The position numbers and the translations under genes were made by a program. A stretch of 64,000 bases of DNA from the NCBI GenBank assembly GCA_012274445.1, contig JAAROD010000004.1, positions 744,001 through 808,000 on the forward strand, in the 5' to 3' direction. Numbering within the stretch: the stretch's first letter is position 1; the number at the start of each line of letters is the position of its first letter. This document shows, one piece after another, positions 11,550 through 21,762 of the stretch. The notes under the pieces were generated by a model. The model was not told the origin of the DNA, did no database searches, and worked only from the letters and a program-made list of their open reading frames with translations. This stretch comes from Sclerotiophoma versabilis. Its lineage: Eukaryota > Ascomycota > Dothideomycetes > Pleosporales > Didymellaceae.

Positions 11550-13337
11550 ATGGGGCTACTCCATGGGCTGATCAGCCTGTTACTCGGGATCTGCATTGGA
11601 GTGGAATGTAAGAACCTAGCACCTGCGAAGAAGATCGTAGGTGGAGCACCAAGAGTGAAACTCAGTCAAGCGACTGTTGAAGGGTTCCTCGATCTCCACA
11701 ATAATTCAGTATTCCTGGGGATTCCCTTTGCTGACACGACGGGAGGAGAGAATCGGTAAATCACGAGCGCTATGGATGAGTCTACACTTATACTTACGAC
11801 CATCCAGATGGAAGGCCCCTAAAGACGTTCCTAAGGCCAAGAAGCACACCGTCTTCAACGCAACACAATATGGCGCAACCTGTCCGCAGGCCATTTCCGG
11901 CACACTCTATTCGCAGCAGAGCGAAGATTGCTTAAACCTGAATGTTTGGGCTCCATCTGAAGGCTCGAACCTGCCCGTCTTCGTGTACATGTATGGAGGC
12001 GCCATGGTTACTGGTTCGAGCAGTAACCCCCAGTTCCAGGGAAACAACTTTGCTCGCAAGGGTGTTATTTTCGTTAGTTTCAACACTCGTGAGAGCATCT
12101 TTGCATACCCCAACTCGGCCGAACTCCAGCGTACCGACAAGTCGCAGAACTTTGGTATCCTCGATGTTGACAAGGCTATGGACTGGATCCACAAGAACAT
12201 TGCTGGTGCGTATACGTCGAAATACCCCCGGTTTAGGAATGTGATGCTAATACTGTGTGTGTGATCTAGCCTTTGGCGGTAACCCCAAACACATTGTTTT
12301 TGGTGGCCACTCGTCCGGTTCTGTCCAGGTCGACCATTACCTTTGGAACCATCCCGACACCTGGCTTGCGGGTGCTGTTCAGATGGCTGCCAACGCAAAG
12401 TCAGGCCCTGCTGTAGCCCCCGTAAATCAAGCTCTTGATATTGTAGCCGCTGAGGTCGGATGCCCGTCTGGCCCGGCTCAACTGAAGTGTCTTCGCAAAG
12501 TTAACCTTTACGACTTCCAGACCGAGAAGTTCAACGCTACCTACAACACCTGGTTTACTCCGGTTGTTGACAACATCACACGTTATCAAGATTATGAGAG
12601 CCGTTTTGAAGCCGGAAAATACGCCTCACACGTTCCACTCCTGACTGGTAACTCAGATGGCGAGGGTGCTATCTTCTCCCTGGTATACGGCGCAGAGAAC
12701 ACGGATTTCAATGCATGGGTGGACACTTTCGACGCTGATGTTGCTGAGATACCTAAGGACCTTCTCTTGGCTGCGTACAACGCCTCAGACTATGCAACTG
12801 TTTCTCAGATGAGTGGTGCACAGTATGGAGATGCCCGTTTCTTCTGCCCGGTTGACTACCTCCGGGACTTGAGGAGTTCTACCCAGGATACATGGAGCTA
12901 CCGCTTCTTCGCCAACTACTCCGTTGGGTTACCCGTGTCTGGACCCACACATGGCACAGAGATCCCATTTTTCTTGGGTGGCAACGAATGCTTCGATGCC
13001 ATCAGCGACATCACGGAGGCAGAGCAAGCACTAGCTGATTTCCAGAATGACTGGTTTGTATCGTGGATCAAAAACCCTTCTGCTAGCCCCACCCCCGGCT
13101 GGGAGAAGTCTACACCCAAAGCAGGAACTACTGCGAAGCTCGGAGTTCCAGGCAATGAGCTTGCAATTGAGCTAGCATCAACTGCCGACTACAACGGAAG
13201 ATGTCAATCAGTAAGCTATTTTCGTTGAAGAACTAGTGAATGTCTAACTGACTTACCATTAGGTGTACAACCCGTATCTTCCCAAATACCCCGTCATCCA
13301 AGATGTGACCGGAGCGGAAGGTATGATTAACAATTGA
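11550..13337 (+). CDS. Secreted type-B carboxylesterase/lipase
   Basis: Alpha/beta-hydrolase of the carboxylesterase type B family, hydrolysing carboxylic esters, probably extracellular. Four exons join in frame: 11550-11755, 11808-12205, 12270-13210 and 13263-13337, with introns of 52, 64 and 52 nt, giving 539 residues. A signal peptide covers about residues 1-20 (MGLLHGLISLLLGICIGVEC). Family motifs are FLGIPFAD, SEDCLNLNVW with the conserved disulfide Cys, the oxyanion-hole loop YMYGGAMVTGSS, the nucleophile elbow GHSSG (Ser216), the GNSDGEGA acid region and the GPTHGTEIPF catalytic His region. Intron 2 falls just before the nucleophile exon. The usual elbow GESAG is GHSSG here, as in several fungal members. 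Substrate could be lipid, feruloyl or other esters; nothing in the sequence decides. Confidence 0.9.
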
Positions 13338-13794
13338 TAGTGGATGAGCGTTGGAAGGTATACCCAGGTCGCGTCAAAAATATGAAATTGAATTCTCGCA
13401 CAGGTGATCAGCGTACATCATTGTGCGATACCTCGGTAGAAAGAATGCAAGGCGTACAATTCTTCTAGAGCTCGCACAATTGCATTACGTTCAATATCTC
13501 TACGTCTATAACGTATTCGCCTAACTAGCGCAAGGGTTCGGCGCAGTGCTCACCGAAGTTATCCCAACCTGGACAGATTCATTGAGATCGCCCACATCCC
13601 GAGCGCTACGGTAACGCATCTTTCCCCCGCCTTCTGCACCGTTACCCCGGATCTTCGGCAACTACAATCGGAGCATACCATGGCACCGGTGCTATAAAGA
13701 TGCCGATTCGCAGTTATGAAGCTGTCCCCATGCCCTGTACTGTTATTCCATACAGAACCGCAGGTATTGCCCAATCTTTCGAACAGCAGCTGCA
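13338..13794 (+). promoter_or_regulatory. Intergenic/promoter between esterase and rhamnosidase genes
   Basis: About 460 nt between two co-directional genes, holding the esterase 3' end and the GH78 promoter. No strong TATA box and no repeats; a 78-codon minus frame here shows no recognisable feature. Confidence 0.35.
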
Positions 13795-16377
13795 ATGTAC
13801 GTCCTTACGCGCATTGCAAGCGCAGCTACCCTGATTGTACCTTTTGCTTCTGCGTAAGCTATCTTTGCATGTGTCAATCAAATCCAGGCTAATCGATGTA
13901 GTTTTGTCGACTACGGGATCATTACACCCAAGGCATTCTCACAGCAAACGACATCAGCAAGCACCGGATTGGCACCATGGACCAACGCGAGTCTAACACT
14001 ATCGCCATCTGACCCACTTATCACACTCGATTACGGAACTGAGGTGGCTGGATACCCCTTCTTGAGAGTATCCGCCATCTCCGGGGATGTCCAGATCGAG
14101 GTCAAGTACACCGAGGAGTTCTCGGGATTGCTACAGCCATTCTCGGACGGACCGTGGACGTTCTCCAATGGACTAGCAAACACTTTCCGCGTGGAGACTT
14201 TCAACATTACGAGCACGGGTTACTTCGAGAGCTTCTTTGTGCAAGGAGGCCAGCGATGGCAGAGTGCAAGGCTGATCACGAACGGCTCTGTCACCATCGA
14301 TGGTCTTGGGCTCCGCGCAACAAGCTCGAATATAGATGAAGATAAGCTTCCCGGCCACCTCAGGACGGGTAACGAAGTCTATGACCGCGTTTTCGATCTA
14401 GGAGGTCGTGTCGTTCAGGCAGCATGCGTAGATGCTGGGAACGCCCCTTCCACTTGGGAGATTACAAAGGAAGGCGCGCTCATTCGAGGCCAGACTAGTG
14501 CCCAGTCATCTCTCGGAGTCAACGCAGCGAACTACACGCTCGAGTTTGATGTGAAGATTGCCCGCGGAGGCGCTGGATGGAGGGTCGCGACCGCTATGCA
14601 GCCACTCGGGCCCTACTTTGTGCTCACGTCCGAGTATCCATCGCACAACACCCTCGCAAACACCAACCGAACACTCTTGCCCCCCAATACATTAGTATTC
14701 AATAGTGGATGGTCTTTAGTCAATCAAAGCACACTGCCTACGCCAGAAAACCAGTACTTCACTCTGAACAAAACCATCCATGAGGACACGTGGTACCGCG
14801 TGAGCACTGCCATCGAGCCTACTGGTTATCGAGTCAAACTGAATGGGGAAGAAATTGTCTTCGTGCCGCTGCCTCCTCCTGCTGCTGGGGGGCATTTTGG
14901 TACGCCATCTCGATACGAGGGTACATGGGGTTTCGGCGGCATGCAAGACCAGATCACGTACCACAAAGACGTGACCGTCACCGCTAATAACGGCAGCATC
15001 ATATACTCCAACCCTCTAACAGGCGAGGATACTCTGGCGGAGTACCAGGTCGCGCCTCTGGACCACTCGGTCTGTCTGGATGGTGCGAAGCGCGACCGCC
15101 TGGTGTGGGCAGGAGACTTCTACCACACCGTGCGCGTCCTTGCGCTTTCGTCTGCTCGATTCGACTACATCTTGGGTTCGATCAAGTACATACTGAGCTA
15201 TCAGCTTGACGATACCCCGTTTGCTGGCTTTGTGTCCATCTCCGCGAACCTTGGATCTCGTCCGCAGTACAAGGAAGCAAATATTGGCAACTACGGCGGG
15301 CTCGTCGATTATCAAGACCTCTTCCTTACCGGAGTTGGAGAGTACTTCCGTTACACTGGCGACGTCCATGGTTTGTTACCGCATTGGGGACAGATCAAGA
15401 AGCTTGCCGCTGCCAGACTGGCTTTCATCGACCCTGTGTCTGGCCTTGTTGCAGGCAGTGCCCAGGTTCCAAGCCCGGTCAGTTTCCTTGGACCTGCGAA
15501 CGGAAGTGCGACAACTGGGCTCTTCGTATACATGCTCGACAAGATTGCGCCACTCGCACATGCACTCGGAGACGAAGAAGCTTACACTTTATACTCTCAC
15601 ACTGCTGATCAATTGCGCACTGCTCTGAATCGAGAGTTGTGGAGCGATCAACTCGGGGCATACGCACTGTCGACTGACTCCCCAGGCAACTTCTCACTAA
15701 CGGGCATCGCATGGGCCATCCTGTCAGGTGCCGCGAACGAGACTCAAGTTTCATCTTCCATCGCCGCGCTCGAGTCGCTGCGTTTCGCAGTAGGCTACAA
15801 GACTGTCTCCAGCGATGAAGAGACGGACGACTACCAGCTCGCACCCAACCCATCGGGTTTTCTGCTGGAAGCCCTGTTCCAGTCTCGCCGTGATTTTGGA
15901 GCGAACAGCACCGCTGCAATCACTCATCTCCTTAGCAACCTGTGGGGTAGCATGGTCAACAAAGACGAGTACTACTCCGGCGCAAGCTGGGAGTACGTCA
16001 AGCCTGACGGATCTCCTGGTATCGATCTGTTCACTAGTCTGGCGCATCCGTGGGGTGCGGCGCCAACATATGTTCTGCCTGAATATCTTCTTGGTGTTGC
16101 ACCGACGGTGCCTGGGTACGGAACTGCTACTATTACACCGATGATTGGGTATCTGGGGTTGCGTGAAGTCAGCGGCAGAGTGCCGACGCCGAATGGGCCG
16201 ATTGAAGTAGCTTGGGTGATGAACAGTGACAGCGTTGATATGACCATTTCCATACCGACGGGCGTGACGGCTACGGTGCAGCTGCCATCTGGAGCTAAAG
16301 TCAGCGGAAACGAATCGGCCAATGGTCGGCTGGAGGTATCTTGTGGAACCACACAGCTCACGCTCAACATGCATTAA
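13795..16377 (+). CDS. Secreted GH78 alpha-L-rhamnosidase with inserted beta-sandwich
   Basis: Glycoside hydrolase family 78 type six-hairpin enzyme, predicted to release terminal alpha-L-rhamnose from plant glycosides or polysaccharides outside the cell. Two exons, 13795-13853 and 13902-16377, join across a 48-nt intron to give 844 residues. Exon 1 codes almost exactly for the signal peptide (about residues 1-19). A beta-sandwich region follows (about 45-165), then an extra concanavalin/LamG-like segment (about 205-385; NYTLEFDVKIARGGAGW, DTWYRVSTAI, GYRVKLNGEEI), and then the (alpha/alpha)6 catalytic barrel starting at DGAKRDRLVWAGD, with WEYVKPDG and SLAHPWGAAPTY near its end. A small C-terminal beta-domain (about 755-844) closes the protein. 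Many N-glycosylation sites fit secretion. Activity on rhamnose is inferred from family membership only. Confidence 0.88.
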
Positions 16378-16724
16378 GCAGTTTGTAGGATATATGATCA
16401 GACCACTGTAAGTACATAGTAGACCTTAATAGTTTGTTACTGTGCAATGTACACGCTGTTTGCTAGTCAGTGGAAAGTCTTGACTTCACATAGCCAAGAT
16501 AGCAAAAAGGAACGTTAGAATAGAAATACAGCAGTTCTACATATCAGTCTTCATTTGCTCCTGTGACAGAACAATTTTGCAGACCAGTTATGGAGTACCT
16601 ACAATCAACCAGAGGTAGTCTCACATTCGAATTACGCCTTTAAGCTGCGGTAAGAATAGTTTGTGCTCATCGTTATTCGCTGCTGATCTTCTTCACGTAG
16701 TCACGGATACAGGCTAGTGTCTTT
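16378..16724. other. Convergent 3' flank
   Basis: About 350 nt between two converging stops, mildly AT-rich, no coding frame seen. Confidence 0.4.
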
Positions 16725-17753
16725 TCAGAAGCCGTCGTCACTGCTGTCATACTTATTACTCTTCTTTTTCTCTTTCGCACTCTCAATCCTCCTCCTTAGC
16801 CTGAACTCCACGTTTCCAGACTGCGGAGCAGATCGTTCATACGGTTGAGGGGCGCCGGAGCGCTGAATGTAAGTAGTCGGTGATGGTAGAGCTTGATGAA
16901 CAACGACGCGAGTCGGGGCTTGATGAACATGGAGTTCCCGTCGGCCACCATGAAGGTGCACATCCTGTTGCTGTGGTGGTAGAGCAGGAGCGGCTTGCAG
17001 CCTTTGTGGTTCCTTTCTACCCTCTCTTTCCCGCTCGTCGTTGCGCCTGCTAATGCCCTGCATGATTCTTGTTGTTTCTTGAGACATCTTGCGGAAGTAG
17101 TCGTTAATGTGGGAACTACAGTCTTCATGCTTGCCATACTCGGCGCTAAGCCGTGTGCCTTGAGTAATTCCCCAAATGCGGTTTGAGGTCTCGTACATTG
17201 TGCGAGTGCGCGGTGACACAACAGCTTCGTGCAGGATGCCTCGAATTTGCTCATACAAGGCTTGCAGCTCGCTTGGTGATAATTGAAGAAGATCGTTCGT
17301 AGAAATTGGGTGGTGGCCTTCAATATAGCTCTCGATGGTCCGCCTGGGAGCTTGGGGGCTAGCCGGTGGTCGATTACTGCGAGACGCATCGGAAGATCGC
17401 CTGTCCAGGCCCCAATACGATTGGGATGGAGAGTCAGCTGATGCACGGTCCGTAATTATGCTTCGAAGGTTAGTGATTGTTTGGCCTAATGTTCGTTGGA
17501 AATGCTCGCGGTCGCAAGGGTCATAGTCCTCGTCATCTTGTTCCTGTGGACGAGGCGGTGTGCCAGTGTTCATAATGTAGGAGATTCGATACAATGTGTC
17601 GCCCATTGCCCGGTGGTGGGCACCTTGAGCTGGTCCATAACCAATGGTCTGCCGAAGATGGATCCCCAGACGCTCCATATCGCTTCGCCGCATCCGAAGA
17701 AGTTCGCCTCGGCTCAACGGATGGAGCATGTCATATTCGTGTGGATCAAACAT
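16725..17753 (-). CDS. Unknown protein with internally duplicated ~90-residue module
   Basis: Uninterrupted 342-residue frame that I cannot assign to a named family. It carries two copies of one module: residues about 11-100 and about 149-235. Each begins HP(L/I)S..(E/D)LL....S..E...L....R..I, continues with a helix ending in R(I)xxI, and ends in a C....(F)....Q.T...R.I helix (FQRTLGQTITNLRSI against FRKMSQETTRIMQGI). The linker (100-145) is Ser/Pro/Arg-rich. After the second copy comes an Arg/Glu-rich, then Gln/His/Pro-rich segment with HLHGGRRELHVHQ, and a basic tail RLRRRIESAKEKKKS ending in acidic SSDDGF. The tail may be a nuclear localisation signal, which would suggest a nuclear or scaffold role; this is inference. 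The codons look genuine and no intron is needed. Confidence 0.65.
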   Translation of the reverse strand: MFDPHEYDMLHPLSRGELLRMRRSDMERLGIHLRQTIGYGPAQGAHHRAMGDTLYRISYIMNTGTPPRPQEQDDEDYDPCDREHFQRTLGQTITNLRSIITDRASADSPSQSYWGLDRRSSDASRSNRPPASPQAPRRTIESYIEGHHPISTNDLLQLSPSELQALYEQIRGILHEAVVSPRTRTMYETSNRIWGITQGTRLSAEYGKHEDCSSHINDYFRKMSQETTRIMQGISRRNDEREREGRKEPQRLQAAPALPPQQQDVHLHGGRRELHVHQAPTRVVVHQALPSPTTYIQRSGAPQPYERSAPQSGNVEFRLRRRIESAKEKKKSNKYDSSDDGF

Positions 17754-18199
17754 TGGTTCGTGAAGGTATGATGTGCTGCTTGAATGGGAGTAAGGGTTTT
17801 TCCAGCTCGAACTGTACCTAGCAACAAATCAAGTTTGGTATAGTAGAATGTTCGGCAAGGCCGATGAGCTTTGTACATGTCAGCCAATGTGAATGATGTG
17901 TTTACTTCACGAAAAGTGCGTCCGGATCTGTACAACAGCAAGTCCGCTGACACATACAGGTCTGACGATGCAACACCTATGATGCGAGTAGTGAACTGTA
18001 CATCAGAGTGGCACTCATTGTCAGACAGCGTGTAAGCTTTGTTCGAGCGATTGCATTCGTGGATATTGTCATTGAATGTGCAACGCCACGTAGGCGCCAT
18101 CTGGCACTGAAGTTCTTGGATGATATGGTTTGAACGATGTGGGTATTTGGTGTCGTATCATTGCGCTAAGTGTTGTGTTGGCTTGTTGCATCGTGACGC
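17754..18199. other. Intergenic, with weak 128-codon minus frame
   Basis: Upstream of the duplicated-module gene and downstream of the FPPS stop. A 128-codon minus-strand frame at 17714-18100 overlaps the next gene's start out of phase and has no recognisable feature; I treat the stretch as leader and promoter. Confidence 0.4.
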
Positions 18200-19292
18200 T
18201 TATTTGCTGCGCTTGTAGATCTTCTTGAGGAAAGCCTCAAAGACCTCCTTTTTCAGGCCTTCGCTCTCGTCAACCTTCTCGATCCTCGACCTGATCTCAG
18301 CAACGCGCTCCTCTTCCCATTGCTCATAGAACTTCTGCAGCTCGAGCTCGTGGTACAATGCCTTAACCTTGGCCTCCTTTTCGGAGTCTTTCTGGCCATA
18401 GTTCTCCTCGAGAATCTTGCGCTGCTCTGGTGTGACCTTCTTCAGGGCCTGGTTGACAAGCCACGAGCACTTGTTGTCCTGAATGTCAGTGCCGATCTTG
18501 CCGAGGGTCTCAGGGTCGGCGAAAGCGTCAAGGTAGTCGTCCTGCGCTTGGAAGTACTCGCCCATAGGAATTAGAATATCATGCGCGGTCTGCAGGTTCT
18601 TTGGCGTTGCGCTGCCGTTGTAGTGGAGGGCCAATGCAACGGACAGGTAGAAGGAGTAGTACGCAGTCTTGTAGATGACGATAAAAGTGAACTTTTCAAG
18701 GCTGAAGTTGTCAAGGTTGACATCATCCTCAGGAGCGGTAAGCAGGTCACACAGCTGGCCACACTCAGTCTGGAAAGTGACCTCGTGGAACAACTCGACC
18801 ATGTCGATGTAGCTCTTCTCCTGACGGAAGTGCTTCTTCAGGAGAAGGTAGATGGAGGCCTCGAGCATGAAGGCATCGTTGATGGCAATCATGCCAACCT
18901 TGGGTGCAAGGTACCAGCAGGGGTTGCCACGGCGGGTCTTGGAAGAGTCCATGATGTCGTCTGAAACGAGGAAGAAGGCCTGTAGAAGCTCGATCATCCA
19001 GCCGAGCAGAGCAGGACGAAAGTACTCCTCAGACTTGGGGTCGAGAGCCTCATTGCGGAGGATCGAGACAGTGTCGACAACCGACATGCCACGGTTGCAT
19101 TTTCCACCGACTGTGTTGTAGTCGAGCGACTGGCAGTTGGTGAGCATGTGACTTGTTGGGGGCATGGTTCAGGGGTACCTTGGTGAACCAATCAAGCGAC
19201 TGCTGGGGGAGTTTGTAGCTTTTGCAGTGGTCCTGGAGGTCGGCCACAATGCGCGGCCAGACGCTCTCAAACTCCTTCAAAGTGGTAGGCAT
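18200..19292 (-). CDS. ERG20: Farnesyl diphosphate synthase
   Basis: Condenses IPP with DMAPP and then GPP to make farnesyl diphosphate in the isoprenoid/ergosterol pathway; also feeds prenylation, dolichol and terpenes. Two exons, 19292-19179 and 19129-18200, join across a 49-nt intron in phase 0 (GTACCC donor, CAG acceptor) into 347 residues, the usual length. Motifs: YNTVGGKCNRG near residue 42; the first Asp-rich motif DDIMD (95-99) preceded by Phe90-Phe91, the aromatic pair typical of FPP-length product control; the second Asp-rich motif DDYLD near residue 235; and a C-terminal YKRSK tail supplying the basic end. The intron-containing frame through 18200-19165 would begin at an internal Met and lose the N terminus, so the 19292 start (MPTTLKEFE) is preferred. 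Its start is 262 nt from that of the divergent APC8 gene. Confidence 0.96.
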
Positions 19293-19554
19293 GTTGATTG
19301 TCGATTGATTGCCGATTGATTGCAGTCTTTCAAGTCAAACTTCGAACAACAATCCGTCTCAGGAGAGGAGGGGCAGTGGTGGGACAGGGCGGTGAAGGCC
19401 AGATCGCCGCGGGGAGCGGCGCGACATTTTCCGACTTTGTTTGTTGGTGCCCCACATTTCACCCCGGCGCAGGAAGGCGCGTCGGCGCGTGCAACCATCA
19501 CCGACAACCCACCTCGATGCGGTCATAGCCCTTGTTCGAAGGCACCCACCTACC
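19293..19554. promoter_or_regulatory. Bidirectional promoter between ERG20 and APC8 genes
   Basis: A 262-nt interval separates two divergent start codons, so the core promoters of an isoprenoid gene and a cell-cycle gene must share it. A duplicated gattgattgattgccgattgattg tract lies at about 19295-19322 next to the ERG20 start. GC-rich and without a clear TATA box on the APC8 side. Confidence 0.6.
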
Positions 19555-21581
19555 ATGAGTGCGCTGTCGCAGGCCGAAGAGGCGCAACTGAAGGCGCAGC
19601 TGCAGGATGCCGTAGTGTCTTGCACCGAGCGCTGCCTGTACAATTCTGCGAAATGGTGTGCTGCTCTAGAGCTCGCTGCTGCCAAACTGACCGTGCTGAT
19701 GTTGACCAAGGGCTGCAGAACTGCTCAACGCGCTCCCCGCCGCCGACAACGACGGCTCTGATACAGACCTTGACTCGCCCATGTCTGGCCACACACCGCC
19801 GCAGACTCCACACCGCGTCACCAAAGACGGCACTGAGCAACGACTGGAAGCGCGAGAGGCGCACAAGTACCTCCTTGCAAAGACATACTTCGACTGCCGC
19901 GAGTACGACCGATGCGCCGCCGTATTCCTCCCAGGACCACTGCCTAGGGGCGCCGTCCTTGGGGCCTCCTCGCCAGCTGCGAAAGCAAAGGGTGCGCCCA
20001 AAGGCAAGGCGCGGGCCAGCACATCGACCGCCCCCAGCTCGACCGCCGACATCGCAGCAGGCCTGAGCCAGAAGTCGCTCTTCCTTGCGCTGTATGCCAA
20101 GTACATTGTCGGCGAGAGGCGCATGAACGAAGACAGCGAGATGATCCTGGGTCCGCAAGACGGCGGCGTTATGCTCAACAAAGAACTGCCTGCCATATCC
20201 GCAGTACTTGAGCAGTGGTTTGCTGCTCTCCCTACCAGCGGGCGGCAGCCACAGGGCTGGCTCGAATATCTCTACGGCATTGTGCTTGCCAGAGGGAAAA
20301 ACGAGAAGCCTGCGATCGACTATCTTTTGCAGAGCGTGCAGCAGTATCCATACAATTGGGGCGCATGGCAAGAGCTTACATCACTGCTCGGCACAAACGA
20401 AGAGGTGAGAGTGTTGAATCTATTCCAAGATGGGCTTGACTGACGTTCCTTAGCTTCAGGACCTCGCCCAACAACTGCCGCGAAACCTGATGTCGTTCAT
20501 CTTCCACATCACCACCTCACAGGAGCTGTATCAGGTCAGCCAGTCAGTACACGACTCTCTCACACAGCTCATGTCCATCTTTCCCACATCGTCCTTCTTG
20601 ACGACCCAGCGCGCCCTGCTGCACTACCACAGCAAAGACTTCGACGAAGCCGAGCGCATCTTCTCAGATCTGCTGGTCACTGATCCATACCGTCTCGACC
20701 ACCTGGATAACTACTCTAACATCTTGTACGTAATGGAGATGAGACCAAAACTAGCCTTCCTTGCCCAAATAGCAACAGCGACGGACAAATTTCGGCCAGA
20801 GACATGTTGCGTGGTTGGTAACTACTATTCTTTGAAGTCAGAGCACGAGAAAGCGGTCATGTACTTTCGCCGTGCGCTCACTTTGGACCGCAAGTTCCTG
20901 TCAGCTTGGACACTGATGGGCCACGAATTCGTTGAGATGAAAAACACCCATGCCGCCATCGAATCCTACCGTCGAGCCGTCGATGTCAACAGGAAAGACT
21001 ATCGCGCATGGTACGGCTTGGGGCAAACATACGAAGTCTTGGAAATGCACTCTTATGCGTTGTTTTACCACCAGCGCGCCGCTGCTCTGCGACCATACGA
21101 CCCCAAGCTATGGATGGCTGTTGGCCAGTGCTTCGGCAAAGTAGGGAAAGTCATGAATGGCATTCGAGCCTACAAGCGCGCGCTGGTGGCAGGCTCATAC
21201 TACGACGCTGGTGCAGGCTCATCGTTCGGCAGCGGCGAGGTCGCATTAGGCGGCGGCATCCTCGATCCAGAAGTACTCTATCAGATTGCGCTTCTCTACG
21301 AGCGCATCCGCAACCTGGCTGAGTGCTCGGCGTACATGGAGCTCGTCCTCGCACAGGAAGAAGGTCCTGACGTGGACGAGGTTGGCTCAGATAGTGGAGG
21401 AGGCGTTGGCGTCACACCAACGACAAGTAAGGCAAGGCTGTGGTTGGCACGATACGAATACCAGCGTGGAATGTATCAGAGGGCGAGCGAATTGGCGAAC
21501 GAGCTGTGTCAGGACAATTTCGAGGTTGAGGATGCGAAGGCGCTTATTAGAGATGTCCGGGCAAGGCAAGAAGCACATTAG
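19555..21581 (+). CDS. CDC23: Anaphase-promoting complex subunit 8 (Cdc23), TPR protein
   Basis: Scaffold subunit of the APC/C ubiquitin ligase that triggers anaphase and mitotic exit; nuclear. Three exons, 19555-19655, 19711-20404 and 20454-21581, join in frame to 640 residues. The N-terminal LKAQLQDAVVSCTERCLYNSAKWAAELL matches the Apc8 N-terminal repeat region once intron 1 (55 nt, GTGTGC...ACCAAG) is removed. A Ser/Ala/Lys-rich insert (about 125-155) follows, then a long TPR superhelix: LDNYSNILYVMEM, NYYSLKSEHEKAVMYFRRAL, SAWTLMGHEFVEMKNTHAAIESYRRAVDVN, DYRAWYGLGQTYEVLEM and PYDPKLWMAVGQCF are consecutive repeats. A 45-residue Gly-rich insert (about 513-535) and a final TPR pair end the protein. 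These blocks clearly mark Cdc23 rather than Cdc16 or Cdc27. Confidence 0.93.
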
Positions 21582-21762
21582 TGGAAGTTGCAGAGAGTGG
21601 ATTGGCCTTGAAGCCCTACAAGAGCGTATGGCAGCGTAGAAATTATGATACCCAAATCTTACATGGACGAAAAACCTGGTGCACTGCAAATGCATAAATG
21701 ATACAAAAAGAGAACATGATCGCATTATTGGGAGGGGTATCAATCGCAAAGAATCTCAGGAG

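Noticed and set aside
17714..18100. 128-codon minus frame upstream of the duplicated-module gene
   Set aside because: Overlaps the better gene start out of phase and has no domain, signal peptide or splice continuation; probably leader or promoter sequence.
19550..20371. 273-codon minus frame opposite APC8
   Set aside because: Antisense to Cdc23 exons 1 and 2, Cys/Arg/Gly-rich, no domain.
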